Assembly (NCBI GenBank): GCA_022606135.1
Contig: JABYQN010000004.1
Location: 868,001 to 932,000, forward strand
DNA length: 64,000 nucleotides
Origin: Fomes fomentarius
Taxonomy: Eukaryota; Basidiomycota; Agaricomycetes; Polyporales; Polyporaceae
Direction of reading: 5' to 3'
Shown here in pieces: positions 12,101 to 24,652 of this stretch; position 1 is the stretch's first letter, and the number at the start of each line of letters is the position of its first letter. Position numbers and translations under genes: made by a program. Under the pieces are notes generated by a model. The model had not been told where the DNA came from and ran no database searches. It saw nothing but the letters and a program-made list of their open reading frames with translations.

Positions 12101-12875
12101 GTACGTCGGGCCGCCGGTGTATCAGAAGGATAGGTTGTATGTGCAGGCTCCTCCTGCTGGTGTCAGTACGGGTCTTGGGTACTTGGGCAATGGTTCTGGG
12201 GCAGTCATGCCGATCGAGGCCCTCGTAAGTAACGTTTTCTCCATCGATGATCATGAATGTGCTTATCCAATTTTCCCGTCGTTTCCTAGTCGGTGCCTGG
12301 CAAGGGAGGCCTGCAGTTGACCGGAAAGCTTGGCGAGGTCATCAGGGAGAGTGCGCAGATCGCGCTCTCTTGGGTGAAGGGCCATGCGTACGAGCTGGGC
12401 ATCACGAAGACACCAGATGAGCAGTTCCTCACCGACAGGGACATCCATGTCCACATGCCAGAGGGCAGCATTGGGAAGGAGGGCCCGAGTGCGGGAACAG
12501 CGATCTTGTCCGCGTTCGTGTCGCTGTTCACCAAGACTAAGATTAGCCCCGACATCGGTACGCCATTCGCGGTGTCTCCTCTACAGTCGTGTTACTGAAC
12601 GGATTCACTCTACAGCAATGACTGGCGAGATCTCCCTCGTCGGCATGGTGCTCCCTGTCGGTGGCCTGAAGGAAAAGATCCTCGCCGCCCACCGCGCAGG
12701 TATCAAGACCATCATTGCGCCCGCAGGCAACCGCCAGGACATTGAGGAGAACGTCCCAGAGAGCGTGAAGACCGGCATCCGGTTCGTCTACGTCGAGGAT
12801 GTCAAGGAGGTTCTCCACGAGGTCTTCCGCGGCGAGGCTGTGGCGGAGCGCTGGAAGGACACCCTCTCCCTATGA
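9192..12875 (+). CDS. PIM1: Lon protease homologue, mitochondrial
   Basis: Eight exons: 9192-10763, 10819-11117, 11168-11335, 11393-11439, about 11494-11732, 11790-12224, 12290-12557 and 12616-12875. They give about 1095 residues, normal for fungal Pim1/Lon. The first 60 residues are rich in Ser, Arg and Ala with few acids, as in a matrix-targeting signal. A Pro/Ser-rich stretch follows, then the LON substrate-binding domain (from [15 protein letters not shown]). The AAA+ domain has Walker [10 protein letters not shown] and Walker [10 protein letters not shown]. The protease domain carries the catalytic serine in GKEGPSAG and the lysine in GGLKEKIL. A long Ala/Glu/Thr-rich insert (about residues 780-850) lies between the AAA+ and protease domains, common in fungi. 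It degrades damaged matrix proteins and supports mtDNA maintenance. It shares a promoter with the divergent gene at 5936-8832. Confidence 0.97.
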
Positions 12876-13427
12876 GCACCTCGGGTGTCAGCGCGAACAA
12901 TGTGACTGTGTCAGTCTGCAAGACGCCACCAAATGGCTAGTCGGACTGACCGTCTCATGAGCTGCGCAGGTCGGCGGCGTGGCGTCGAGCTTGCCCGACG
13001 TGCTATGCGCATCGTAGGAGATTGCATAGGAGACCCGAGTACACGTGCGTTAACGTTAACATCACCCTCCCTAATGAGCATTACTGTCTCAGCCTAGAGC
13101 AGCTACGTCGATACACACTACATACATCCGTCACCTGTATATTATCACATTACACGCTCTGATCCCAGCTCACACTGACCTCGTCTCTGTATTCGTGTGC
13201 CGTGCCATCCGCATCTCGACTGAACTTGAATAGCACCTATTGATGTGAAGATTGCAATCGTGGGGCACGAAGGTGCCCAACTTCCCATAAGTTTGATTTG
13301 ACCATTGTATTGCGTTAGGCCTCTCCATAGCCAATCGTCAGTGTGAAGTGAATCTCAAGCAGACACCCAGTCGGCCCTACCTGAAATTTAGACGCCGATT
13401 ATTGCATGATGTAGGAGATATAGGTGA
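12876..13427. other. Intergenic DNA between Lon and the tRNA gene
   Basis: No open frame of interest. This holds the Lon 3' untranslated region and the flank of the tRNA gene. Confidence 0.6.
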
Positions 13428-13513
13428 GCCATCGTGGCGCAATGGTAGCGCATCACCTTCCTACTCAATGGAAGGTCAGGTGGGGGTTGCGGGTTCGATC
13501 CCCGTCGGTGGTA
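13428..13513 (+). tRNA. tRNA-Arg (anticodon CCT) with a 14-base intron
   Basis: The acceptor arm pairs GCCATCG (13428-13434) with CGGTGGT (13506-13512), allowing G-T pairs, with discriminator A at 13513. The D arm is GCGC/GCGC around AATGGTA. The anticodon stem is TCACC/GGTGG. The T arm is GCGGG/CCCGT around TTCGATC. Loop bases 32-37 read TT-CCT-A, so the anticodon CCT lies at 13460-13462 and decodes AGG. A 14-base intron (13464-13477) sits after base 37, the canonical position. Its GGAAGG run can pair with the anticodon-side CCTTCC, the usual shape for a tRNA intron cut by the splicing endonuclease. The D-arm sequence is close to that of yeast tRNA-Arg(CCU). Confidence 0.95.
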
Positions 13514-13522
13514 GTTGGTAAC

Positions 13523-13529
13523 TTTTTTT
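13523..13529 (+). terminator. RNA polymerase III terminator of the tRNA gene
   Basis: A run of seven T residues begins ten bases after the tRNA 3' end. This is the expected polymerase III stop. The following 400 bases to 13949 show no gene. Confidence 0.85.
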
Positions 13530-13949
13530 GGGCTCCTCCCGGACCTTGCTGGGGCAATGTCCTGGGATTCGTATCTCAGAAGAGCTCATTCTCCCTTTCG
13601 TCGTTACTCTGCAAAGTGATAGGTACCCATACCGCGTTCTCTCGTTAAAAACGAAAAAACCAATGAACGGTTCAGCAGTATATTTCTACAGGACTTCAAG
13701 TTACCACGCGCTGCGTCACGCTCACAAGTCTGGACATTTTCATCGCCGTAAACTAAGTAGTTCTACTAACGACTGATCGAGCCTGAGCGCTGATCACACC
13801 TAGAAGTGTACAAATGGCCCAATACAGAGGGCAACGGTCAAGCCATCCGATACGCTGAGGCTGGGGTTTTGCTGGCTCAGACGGCTCAGTTCCTTCAAAA
13901 CTAGATACCACAAAATGGTAACGAGGGAGAAATTTTTCATCTGGTAGTA

Positions 13950-16004
13950 TCAGACGTACCGCAACGGAGAATTGGTACCATCTATGTTGGGCTTAGCGAA
14001 TAATTCCTGCACGGTCTTGTACGGTTGCGCAGCCTGAGCCTGCCCCCTGCATTCGTTCACATATTCGTTGCCAGAACTGCCTGCCGGCCAAGGGGGTGCC
14101 TCCTCGAAGTAGGTCTGCTGGACTTCTGCGATAGACGGCTTGGGCACGGAGTTGCCAGTGCCAGACCCGGACATGCCAGCAGTCGGCTCGGACATATTCA
14201 GCCCGTGCGTGTCGCTTGCTCCAATGCAGAATTGCCGCGCAGTCCATTGCAGGACGACCTCCTTCTCGCTTTGATTCAGGCAGATGAACGAGCGGACGTA
14301 GACCGTTAGCGCAGCACGTCCCTCATCGTCACCATCCTCCGCTTTTCGGCCCGGGCGCGTCTCCAGCAGCATGAGCCGGATGTTTTCTGTATCGTCTTCG
14401 GAGATTACCCATCTGGGATAGTACCAGTGGAACCAACCCAGAAGAGCTGCGAAGACCTTGGGCTTTCTGCTACATTCTTCGTTCGGTGGGCTGAGCTGCC
14501 AGAAGGTGCCGTCGAGTGCGCGCAACGCATGGCTAGCATTGCTTGGAGGTGTTGACTGCACCTGCCACACGGGAACACTCTTTACGGAGGCTACGAGGTA
14601 TCCGTCAGCCTCGATACTGCCTTTGGGAAGGGGTACGAGCTTGTCAGGGACAGGGTAGACTGGGTCCATGAGCTCCGAAATTTCTTGTATCCGGTCTTTC
14701 CCCACCTGCACCAGCGCCATCCCAGCCACACTGGTGCGTGGTAGCGTAGGAAATATCGAGAGGGATCTATCCAGGGGCATGCGACAGGCTATACCCAGCC
14801 AGTTCGCCCGTCCGCCCGCCTGAAGGACGGCGCGATAGTCGCGCCCCTCCTGTCGTCCACGTCGAACGAACCAGGGTTGAGCTCTACGCCGAAAAGGCCC
14901 ATGATGCTGAAGACCATGTCGACGGGGCGGGACGACGTGCGCATGAGTGAACTCTGCCAAACGGCGTGAGCACGCCGGTCTGGGTCCGCCCTCACTTCGG
15001 GCTCCATCACCATACTCAGCGCGGAGACGTTTGTAGCCAGGATCCGGGGTTGGGAGCCCTTTGACGAGTTGGCGTGCCAAGGAGGTGGAGGATGTGCACT
15101 GAAGATCGACACCCTCACTGACACTTCTTCCTTCCCCTCGGCCTCTGGGGTGAAGATCATACTCCCGACAGTACTGGCGACGAGCACGAGCCTCAGGGGG
15201 AGCATGACTACCTCGTTGGCGTGCGGAACGGTCGTGATGGGAAAGTCCCCGACCATGGGTACACGCGCAGTGCCGGGTCCGAGCCTCCAGCGGAAGACGA
15301 TGATCGCCTCTGGCGGCGCGAGTGTCTCCTGCAGTGTCCAGCTGCGATGGATCCATGTGGTCGGCTCGTCGATGTCTGCGACACGCTGCAGACCGCCGGG
15401 TAGGACGATACAGAGCTTGCAGGACCTGTATACCTCGTACATGTGGCGGATCTGCCAGTGCTTGTCCTCCTCACTAGTCTGTATGATGCATAGTCTATCT
15501 AGCCATAGGTAGGGACAATCGTGCGCCAGTGCGGCTGCGCTTGCATGGAAAAGGAGAACACCACTTATAGGGTCAGGGTAGCGGCGGTGCTCGCCTGAGT
15601 CGGGCAGACGTACATGGAAGGATCTCCGTGTTGCACGAGTTTCAACTCCGCGCCATGGGTAGGAGATTGTAGCGTATGGCACTAACGGGAACTCGTCGAA
15701 CTCAAGGATACGGATTCTGAGTTGCTTGCTGCAAACGGCGTGGCAATCGATGAGTCGGATCTTGCAAGCTGTGGCATCAACAGCGAGATCCAAAGGCTTC
15801 TCGACAGTGGGCGGATTGTGACCGTTGAGTGCATATAGTGAGGTGTCGACGATGCATTTGCACCCCGGGGCAGTCGTGCTGGAGTCGATTGGAGTAAGCA
15901 GCTAGAAGATGTTGAAAAGTCAAGAGGCAAGGTACCTTGTCATTCGCAGATGTGAGCAGTTGAGTTGAAGTGCGATTCGAGAATGCAATGAGATGCATAC
16001 TCAT
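13950..16004 (-). CDS. Heterokaryon incompatibility (HET) domain protein, frameshifted
   Basis: The likely start is the ATG at 16004: exon 1 is 16004-15936, then a very short 34-base GT-AG intron, then one long exon from 15901 to the stop at 13950. The intact product would be about 670 residues. HET-domain landmarks in order are IRLIDCHAV, YATISYPWRG, YLWLDRLCIIQTSEEDKHWQ, MYEVYRSCKLCIVLPGG and WIHRSWTLQETL. Further on is MGLFGVEL and DDRRGATIA, typical of the Agaricomycete branch of the family. Just after that the frame changes: the first frame hits a stop at 14789, while the continuing family sequence (GGRANWLGIACRM and onward, 300 residues) runs in another frame. One base appears to be missing near 14815-14830, with no intron to explain it. 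Such proteins act in non-self recognition. This is either a recent pseudogene or a sequence error. Confidence 0.85.
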
Positions 16005-19000
16005 CTGACTTACTTATACCAGATGGTGCAGAGCAGCCTTGCTGCTTGGGTGTGTTCGCAGAAAGGTGGAACATGCCACGGAGATGAAGCACGGTCATGG
16101 TAATAGGTCACATCGGACCGGTGAAAACCGCACAGTTATTTACGGTTGTTTGCATATTGCGTGGGCGAGCACCCAACTGCACAGCGCAATCACTCCCAGT
16201 GTTCTTGCTCTTGCCTCAGTTTGCCTATGGATCTCTCTTGGATGCCAGAGTAATCATTTCGAGCCAGTTCCATGCCACACGAATGTTGTAAACATCGACT
16301 CCTTCATAGTAACGTCATCGGGCGCTAAACAGGCTGTACATCTAAGTTTGAGAGGGACATTGCAAACCCGAGACCGCTCGTTGATGGCACGACATTGCAC
16401 ATGGAAGGCACATCTAGTCTTTGAATATTATGCTACTTCATCAGAACCTGGGGGTTTTCGATAGACGGTATGGACGGCTTCTATAAGTCACAAACCCAAT
16501 TCAATGTATGCACTGGGAGCGAAGATAAGCAGACATGACTAGTCTCAGAGCAAGAGGCAGCAGCAAGGGTTTTCTGAATTTTCTGTCACGCGCGTCAGTC
16601 GGAGTTGAGCGTATGTATGTTGGCGAGTGACCAATTTGAATTGATGAATCACAACCTTGTGAAGTGGACTCATCTTTGAGATACTGTATATAAGTACGTG
16701 TCGATGCGACCGAGCATCTAACAAGTCTCAGGATCTGTCAGTACACTGACCTGGCTTGCAGTTTCTACTACGCCCATCGACTTCCGAACTGAAGCCTCTG
16801 CTCAACTATTCAGGCTAGTGGTAATATGTCAACCCAAAGCTCCCCTGACCCAAATACCGCCTAGGTAAGTCTGTCTGCACGTTAAAGGTCTGGGAAAGCT
16901 GAGACTTGGAATGTGACCTCTGTGATTCACTGGATGCGCCAGGCCGAAGTCTCCTCCGAGTCCCATGCCACAGACCTCGGGACAACAAGGCTAGCGGACT
17001 ACCCTGGCCTACCGAGCGCAATCCCTGGCAGCACAGACGAGTGGTATGCCTTCGGTTGGGTACTCACAGAGGGACTCTAGAGGAGGGTAGCGAGGTACGG
17101 TCCGCCAGGGCATCGCCATGACTATAAAGACCCAACAGTCGGTGTCCTGGCGAGGAATAAGATGGGGAGAGAGTTGGCATACTTTCCCCACCTCTCTACT
17201 GACGTAGTATGGCCTATAGGCGACGAGGCCCAAGAACTTTCAAAGACGATCTACATCTTGGCGATCGGTCACTCTTCCGAGCCGAGCCTTACACGGCGTC
17301 CAGGTCAAGCTCAACTTGACAAACTGAGCGAATTCCGCCGCTCCAAGCCCCAGTGGTACAGAACGATGGCCAGCCCTGCGTCGATGGAATATGCGTGGAC
17401 CCCCCTCCGGGGGCTCCTACAATGTCCGTTATGTGAGGTAGGCTTCTACCCATTGCGATCCGGTGATAAGTTGGTCATGGCACAGGCCCTCACTCCTCTT
17501 GTTGAGATCACACAGAATCATCAAGTGGCTGTTTCAGTGGAAGTTCTTCGAAGAAATCATACAACGCGGCCACACGGATTAGAGGGGAGAGAATCGCGCC
17601 GCCGCCGTAGTACTGCGCAGCTGCCAGTAGCGTATGTTGGTGTATACGTACTACTTTTCTTCGCGCGCGCAAGTAGTCTAGTCCTTCAGCATGGTACTCA
17701 AGCTGAAGAACATGGGGTGCGGTGTGAAACATTCCGTTACCTCGATGTTGAGCACCACAAAACGCAACGATGGTGGATCGCATAAACACCGTTTGAGAGT
17801 TGCAAACCCGCCCACGAAATAAAGGTCCCACGGCTGAGCACGTTGACAATATTGCGCGAGAAGCGAGGCGAACAGACGCGCTCAGCGAGTGCGCATAAAA
17901 GTATCGCGCTCCGGGCGATCGGATAACGATAGATTACTTTTATATGTACGAGATCGTGGGGACCTCGTGTCGCAAACGTCATCGCTACTTGATCGCGGAC
18001 GTTCAGAGTGGCGATGATAGACTTGGACTGCCAGTGCAAAACACGGTGATGACGGTCCTATGAGAATCAGATCATGTCCCGAGGTGTGGCGATCACTACA
18101 GAAGACGATTTATCAGTACACGCCAAGCATAAGATCGTGAAGATACGCAGGCAAGTCCATTCATCATGCATTAATCACTTGGACTCGGTCGGTCTGCTCA
18201 ACGTTAACGTAAGACAAAGAATCGATGAGTATTCACTCACCTGCCCGTCTTCTGGCCGCCTTGAGCAAGCGCTGGCGCCGAAGCTTTGAAGGACGGACGT
18301 CGACGTCACATTGTCATCGTTGTCCGCAAATTTTCCGCGAGTCCACCGGAGTCCGGAGAATGAAATGAAACCAGGCACATCCTTGGATCAGGCACTGAAC
18401 CTAGGTTAAATGGGCCGAAAGCAGACGCAGCCCAGAACGGCGCCGGCGCAGAAGAACACGGCAGACACACAGGGGGGCCACTGGGCGGCCGAGCAAAGAA
18501 TTCGGATACTTACCGCAAAGTGCGGATGGGTGATTACGGCAAACGAATAAGCCAGGTGGAATGGAACAAACGCCGAAGAAGTCCAAGACTCACCACTCGC
18601 AGTTTCCTCTCGCCGCGCGCGCAAAGACCCGTGGACCCCCGGGCCCCATGGCTGGCACGTCCCACCGCAGACGGTACTTCGCGAAGCATGAGTGATAGGG
18701 GCATCTCTCCCTTAAGGTACGCCCACAATCGTCGCAGCGCGAGTCTCAATATCCAACGTCAACCACCGAAGCTGATGCCTCGTGTCAGTAGTGATGCATG
18801 GATGACCGACCCTCCGACCCGTTCACACGACCATTACCATTACGAATGATCCTGTGGATGAGGCAGCATATAGAGCGTGTGCTGCGTATACAGGATGCTC
18901 GGTGCCTGTACGCATGCCAGCGGACGTACGGGTCACAGCGGACGCGCGAAGCATCGCGATGCTCGCGAGCGACCCTGAGTGGCAGGCTGAGGCTCGCGGA

Positions 19001-22000
19001 CTTGCAACTTGCATGAACGCTTCGAGATTAGCGTTTTGGCACATGTATGACACTGGAACGGATTTCTCAGAGGAGCGTGCCTGGCTCCGCATGCCAGACA
19101 ATGCGTTCCATGCAACAGGAAGCGGCCCCTGGAAAGGAACAGATCGGTCGTGTTCCATGCGAGTGTGGCCCGACATTCAGCCACTCGACGTCCACGAGCG
19201 CTGAGCTACTGTGGCGGGATGGGACAAAGGGGCGTGGTGTGGCTTGAGTCGTCAGGTTGAATGGATGGACTGTGACCGTCCGCGACTCCGTATTATGTCA
19301 AGAGCTTGCAATTTGTGGAATGGGCGAACGAAAACAGGATCCATTCGATCCCCAGCAAGACCTCCACGCCGCAGACGTCGTGAGACTGTACACGCAGAAC
19401 GGGCGGCGAGGGTCGTGGCTCCAAAGAAGGGACTCCGAGAAGCCCACTTCGGTGCTTCGGCGATGGGCGGGCGCTGCGAACGTGGTAACGACGAACAGCG
19501 ATCTGCACACCGCGCCTACAGCTGCATGCAAGCAGCTGATTGCGCCCCCCGGCGGGCAAGTGAGCATGGGAGTGACGCCTGCCGTAGAGCCAATCGCTGG
19601 TCCTGAGACCTGAGAGTGAAGAGCAGACACGTCGGATCGAGGGGTTGCTAAGTGTGGCCATCACTGTTAGCAGGCTCTTTCGATGTTGGCGGACTGCGCG
19701 GTAGAACGCCCGGGAGACAGGTTGGACTTATTGAGTGAACGTTAATGTGACGCAGTTCCCGCTCGACGCTCGGAACCTGATCGCAGAAGCGAGTCTCGAT
19801 GGAGTTGACTGATGAACTGGCCGGAGAAGCTGGCGGTGCGGATGAGCTTGAACGGTGCCGATGCTGAGTAACTTGCCTATTTGGTCCACTTGGGGCCAAT
19901 AGGGGCTTGCCGTTCGATAATTGGCTGCGTCCGAGCGTTTGGGCGTCCGACAGCTTGCTTTCCTTTCATGCTTCGGCATGCGAACACCGTCGTCTTGCGG
20001 CCGATATAGCAAACTTCTTGGAGAATATAGTATGCGAGAAGCTAACAGGCGCAACTAGGGTACCCCCATCGATCTGTCAACTGTCAACGTGGTTACCAAA
20101 CGACAACATCTTCGCGGGAATAGGGAAGCATCCCCCACCGGATTCACACTCAGCAACAAAGCACTCGTCTTGACGCTTGAGAGGGCTTGCTGACGTACAA
20201 TACACATATTGACATGGCCTGGTGTTTGTTTCTCGTTCTGTACGACGCCGTCCTTCGGGTGCAATGATGCCGGCACACGACCACTTAGTACCACGGGAGG
20301 GAAGGTCGAATCCCGACCATTCAGACTAGACCTGTCGAGTGTGCCCAGCTGTCCAGATCCGCGGCCACGTCCAGTCTCAGACATCAGATCTTGCAGAACG
20401 ACGCAACGGCGTGCAACTTGTGTGATTCAATTCTCTACGTCCAGAATACTTGACAGCCGGCGGCAGGTCCCAGATCCCCGTCCGAGTCCGGGTCCCAGTA
20501 CAAAGTCCATCCGAGCTAGCTCGAAGCAGTAATTCCACTACGCAAGGATCACGGGGGCAGGGAATGGATATCGATGACGCTTGCTGCGCGTGGGGGGGGG
20601 AGGGGCAACTTGGCAAGAGACCGGGGCGTTCGCTCGAAGATGACCATGAAACGGGATCTCTACGCCACGTCAACCGTCAACCGCCAAACGGTCGAATCTA
20701 CGCATCACCCTCCGACGCACAGCAGGGGGCACGTTTCATTTTGCGATAGCCAACACTAAAATAACCAGCGCGAAATCCCCCAGTGCCTAGGTTACGAGAC
20801 CAACCGATGTCAGCAGGCGGGCGCCAACCGCAGAGGCGAGCAGGGCGATGATCGTTGGAGGCTTTGAAACGGCATGGGAGGAGATCACCGCAGTGAGGTG
20901 GGTTGCCTTTCGCCTTGGTTTTCGCGGTGGAGTTCGAAACAGCGAGGGTTCGGGGCCATCCGGTGCCAAGCAGTCTGTCTTGATTGTCCTTGTTCTCGAG
21001 GAGGGTAAGCCGACATCGAAGCCACCATTTGTTCGTGCATTCGGGACCGAGAAGGGTTTGTTGACGGTCGCATGCGATGGATGGAAGGGGGGGAGGCGCT
21101 GAAGAGGGAGAGTAGTAGCCACGCGGACAAGAAGCGCGAAGCTCGGCGCAAGCTGTTGAAGCCCACATGGCTCAGAGTACTTCTGAATCTGTGCGCGGTG
21201 TTTTTTTTTCGGCAGCACATGTACAGATTACGAAGCAGATGAGATTTTCAGTAAGTGATCATAGGTAACCAGCAACAGAGTGTCTTGTTCCGGCGAGCGA
21301 TGAGACACACGGAGCCGCGTGGTTGACATGAGCCTTGAGGTATCCAGTCTGAAATCCCGAGCGTTCCCAAGTACCGTCGAAGCCCCAGTCGACGATCCTG
21401 GGCGTAAAATGAAGGTTATAAGCTTTCGATCACGTCCGAGTTAAGCACCCGACAAGCGAGGCGGTGCACGTCCATGTTCAGAGCGCTAACCTCCGTATCC
21501 TGAGCCGCGAGCGGTGCCCATGAACAGTGCCTCCCCATACAGAAGTCCGGAAGTTCAGAATTTGAAGGTAGAGCAGTCCTCGTACTAGTGCGCATGTCAA
21601 ACGAGGCACTGCCGCCCTTGAGGTCGGGCAGTGTGGGGATATCCGCCGAGTCGACTGTGGATATCTGGATATCCTGCCATTTGTTCTCCGGGCTTCGCAC
21701 GCTTCCATTGCACCAGTGCCTCATGCTTCGTAGTCGAAATGGTCCATCGACGTCTTCATACACGATCGGGAAACGTGCTGCGTCACGCGCGTTGCGTTCG
21801 CGTTTCGATCCTGATGTGCAGCCGTATCTTGCGAGGCGGGGCCCTTGGCGCTACCCATGATGACCCGCAGGCCGGTCGACCCGAGGCCCTCTTGTAGTTG
21901 AGGATATCCCACAAAAAGACTCGCGACTTCGGTTTCTGGACGTGAGTTGAGTGCACGCTCCGGGCCCGCCTCGACCAACGGGCGTCGAGCGCTTCGCTCA

Positions 22001-24652
22001 GCGCGAAACCACCTTGGGCTTTTGAAGATTCGAGGAAACCCAGCTTGCTGCATGCGCGCGATGTCGCAATACACCAGTATCAAGCACTATGTAAACGTTT
22101 GAACACCGACCGGACCCGAGCACATAATATAATGACGATCGACGATACGGATCTGAGATGATCGCGCGCCCACAAGGCAAGCGGAGTGCGGGGCACGATG
22201 CGGTTGCGTGGTCGACGTTGGTGGGACTTGGTGTCTACTACGCGGTCTCAGGCCCCAGCCGTACGCGGCGCGTGTATGCTTGTGGGTCCAGCGGGGTACG
22301 AAGGCCATCAAAACCCAGGGTCGGCGTGCTGTGGCTCGGTTGTGATGCGACGAGAATGGGAGCATCGCCTTTGTGGGTTTCGGCCCGGTTGGAGCTGGCC
22401 GAACATGCACGATAGGAGGTCGTGCAGGAAGGGGGGGAACAAGACGTGACAAGACAGAACAAGTGGGAGCTAGAGATCGTGCTAGTGTGCGATGAAACGG
22501 GCCACGAATCCCGCTCGTCAGTCGCAATGCCGAGTGTTGACCGTGGCATTCTTCGACGACGTAGTATCCGGGAGACGGTGGTTGCGTGATGCTCGCGTCG
22601 AGCACGAATTTGTCGTTTTTGTCGTATGCGGAATTCGAGGGAGAAGTCCCAGTGCTAGTGCTCGACGCAATCTGTCAATGTTTTGCGACTAGGGAACAGG
22701 CAGACTGCGAACAGCGGAAGAGGATATCTGGGCATCGGAATGCGCAAGGATGTAGATGGATGGCTGGATAGATTGGAACGTCGTCCGATCCCGCCTCCAG
22801 GTGCCGCAAATGGACCATGCACAGCACGCATTAGTGGGAGAACGGCACCGCCACTGGGGACGGAGGTGGTGCGGCTGAGGAAAGAGAGATGAAGAGAAGG
22901 AAAAGAGGAGAAGACCTCCTCGGCTGGCGCGGAACCAACGTTTCTGTGTCATTGTCTAGAACAGTCGTCTGATGACGGCTCACGGCCTGTGTGGTTGTTT
23001 GGATACACGAACTGGTGGACAAGGTTCAAAACGCTGATCATGAGGCGGACGAATGGTTGATACTGATATGTCATGACTATGTGGCTGTCTCCGTACGGTT
23101 TCTTTGAAGTTTGAGATCCAGAACTCTGAAGGCACGTACGTTCCTGGGCCCTGGGGCATGCGACTTGCACGGCTGAGTTCGGGCATGATTGGAATGAGCA
23201 GCACAAGGTCCGCATGCGCGGTCCTGGGCTATCTTGGTCAGTACAGTGGGGAAGGGTTACCAAAAGCAACTCGAAACACCGGCGCGTTTCAGTTACGCGC
23301 TCATGCAATGGGGGTGGCACTCTGAGAGAACGCAGGAATCGGGTTCCCGCGGGCGGACCACCGCGGGAGCGTGCGTTTGAGCGGCCTCAAAGTCGGCCAA
23401 GGGTCGGACTGCTGGATGGTACAGTCCCGAGAGGATCAGTGTGGTATCGAGCTGCGGAGGGGATGGGGAATGGAGGCAGGGAGGCAGACCATCGCGGGTT
23501 GTGTGTTGTAGATTGCTTGGGATGCCACTGGCGAGAGATGCTGGAGAAGGGAGGCAGCGTCTGCGGACTGAGGCCGGTGATTGAGATGTGGGCGCGCGGA
23601 ATCAAATCGAGTGTCATGGCCATCCGACCAATTCTGCACGTTCATCGTTCCGGTTGTCGTGATGTTGGATCAGGACTGAGGTGATGGTGCGCGCGAACAG
23701 ACGTAAAGTTTGAGTTTGTTGACGGAGGAGGAGCAGCCAGACCCCAGAGCCGATGTCCGGCGAGGGGGCCGGACTCTGAGCTGTAACTCAGCTGGAGGGG
23801 ATAGTGATGCTGAGGGCTCCGGGCACCGGAGATGGGTGTCAGCTGGAGCAGATCGAGACTAGCGAGTCTGCTCGTCGCCTGCTCGTCGTCGATGAAAGAC
23901 GGAGGTTGATGCTGGGATGAGATGGCGAGGTTTCACGGCGAGAGAGACGGACAACAGATCAACAAACTATGTTGCGGAAACAGTGTTGGATTGGACATGA
24001 TCTAATGGAGAGGACACGGGTGGGAGGAGGAGTGCCAGAAGGAATGGAGAGACAAAGTCGCCGGAGTCGGAGGCCCGGAGCATGTCCATATCGGGCGAGG
24101 AACCGAGATGGCGGAAAGTTGCGAAGAGCCACGAGGAGGTGACATCTGGGCGCTGCGGTATACAATTGGCCGACGGGAGACGGGCGCGCATTAGGACGAG
24201 GCAATGCAGAGGTCTGGCGGGGCAGTGTACCCAAATGTCTGGCAGTCTGTGCAGTGCGGTGGGGGCGAATATTAGATAGGTTGTGTGCATGTCGAGTGTG
24301 GTTCTAGTGCTCGCGCAGGAGAGGAAAGGAGAGTGCTCTGGCGGGAGAGAAGGAGGGGTGAAACAAATCAAGCGGAGTGTGAACTTGTCGCCGTCCGGAG
24401 TCGCGGAAGCGTTGAATAAAGAGGGCAGATTGAGACTGAGCGAGTCAAGTCCGCTCACGCTCACTGTCGCTGGCCGTGCTCGTCCCTGCTCAGTGCTGCT
24501 TGCCCATCCACCTGCCCCTGCTGTGCCCAGCACAGCCCTTCCCTTCTCTCCCTCCCTCCTGCATCGCCTTGCCCACGAAACCGCCTCGGTCAAATAATCG
24601 ACATCATCGCCTGCGCACACTCTCTCCGTTCCTCCGTTAAAGCACTCACAGC
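16005..24652. other. 8.6 kb without a recognisable gene
   Basis: Many open frames of 60-200 codons occur on both strands, but they overlap antisense to each other, lack family resemblance and do not join through splice sites into longer frames. A TATA box (TATATAAG, about 16686-16693) is followed by an ATG at 16826 and, after a possible intron, an open exon 16937-17080; exon 1 ends in an in-frame TAG, so this is at best a relic. The right 4 kb is GC-rich and has a long pyrimidine-rich tract just before the Crz1 start, so it probably includes a long Crz1 promoter and 5' leader. I saw no terminal repeats or transposase. Confidence 0.5.

Noticed and set aside
14800..15356. 468-codon minus-strand frame (13950-15356) as an independent gene
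   Set aside because: Its first 180 residues are Arg/His-rich shadow sequence antisense to family logic; only the part from about 14815 onward is the real HET continuation.
16039..16464. 141-codon plus frame
   Set aside because: No family resemblance, no promoter, no splice partner.
18854..19613. Overlapping frames of 110-130 codons on both strands
   Set aside because: They overlap each other in sense and antisense and resemble nothing, so chance in GC-rich DNA is likelier.
24281..24600. 104-codon plus frame just before Crz1
   Set aside because: It lies in the pyrimidine-rich leader of Crz1, has no family match and ends before the Crz1 ATG in another frame.
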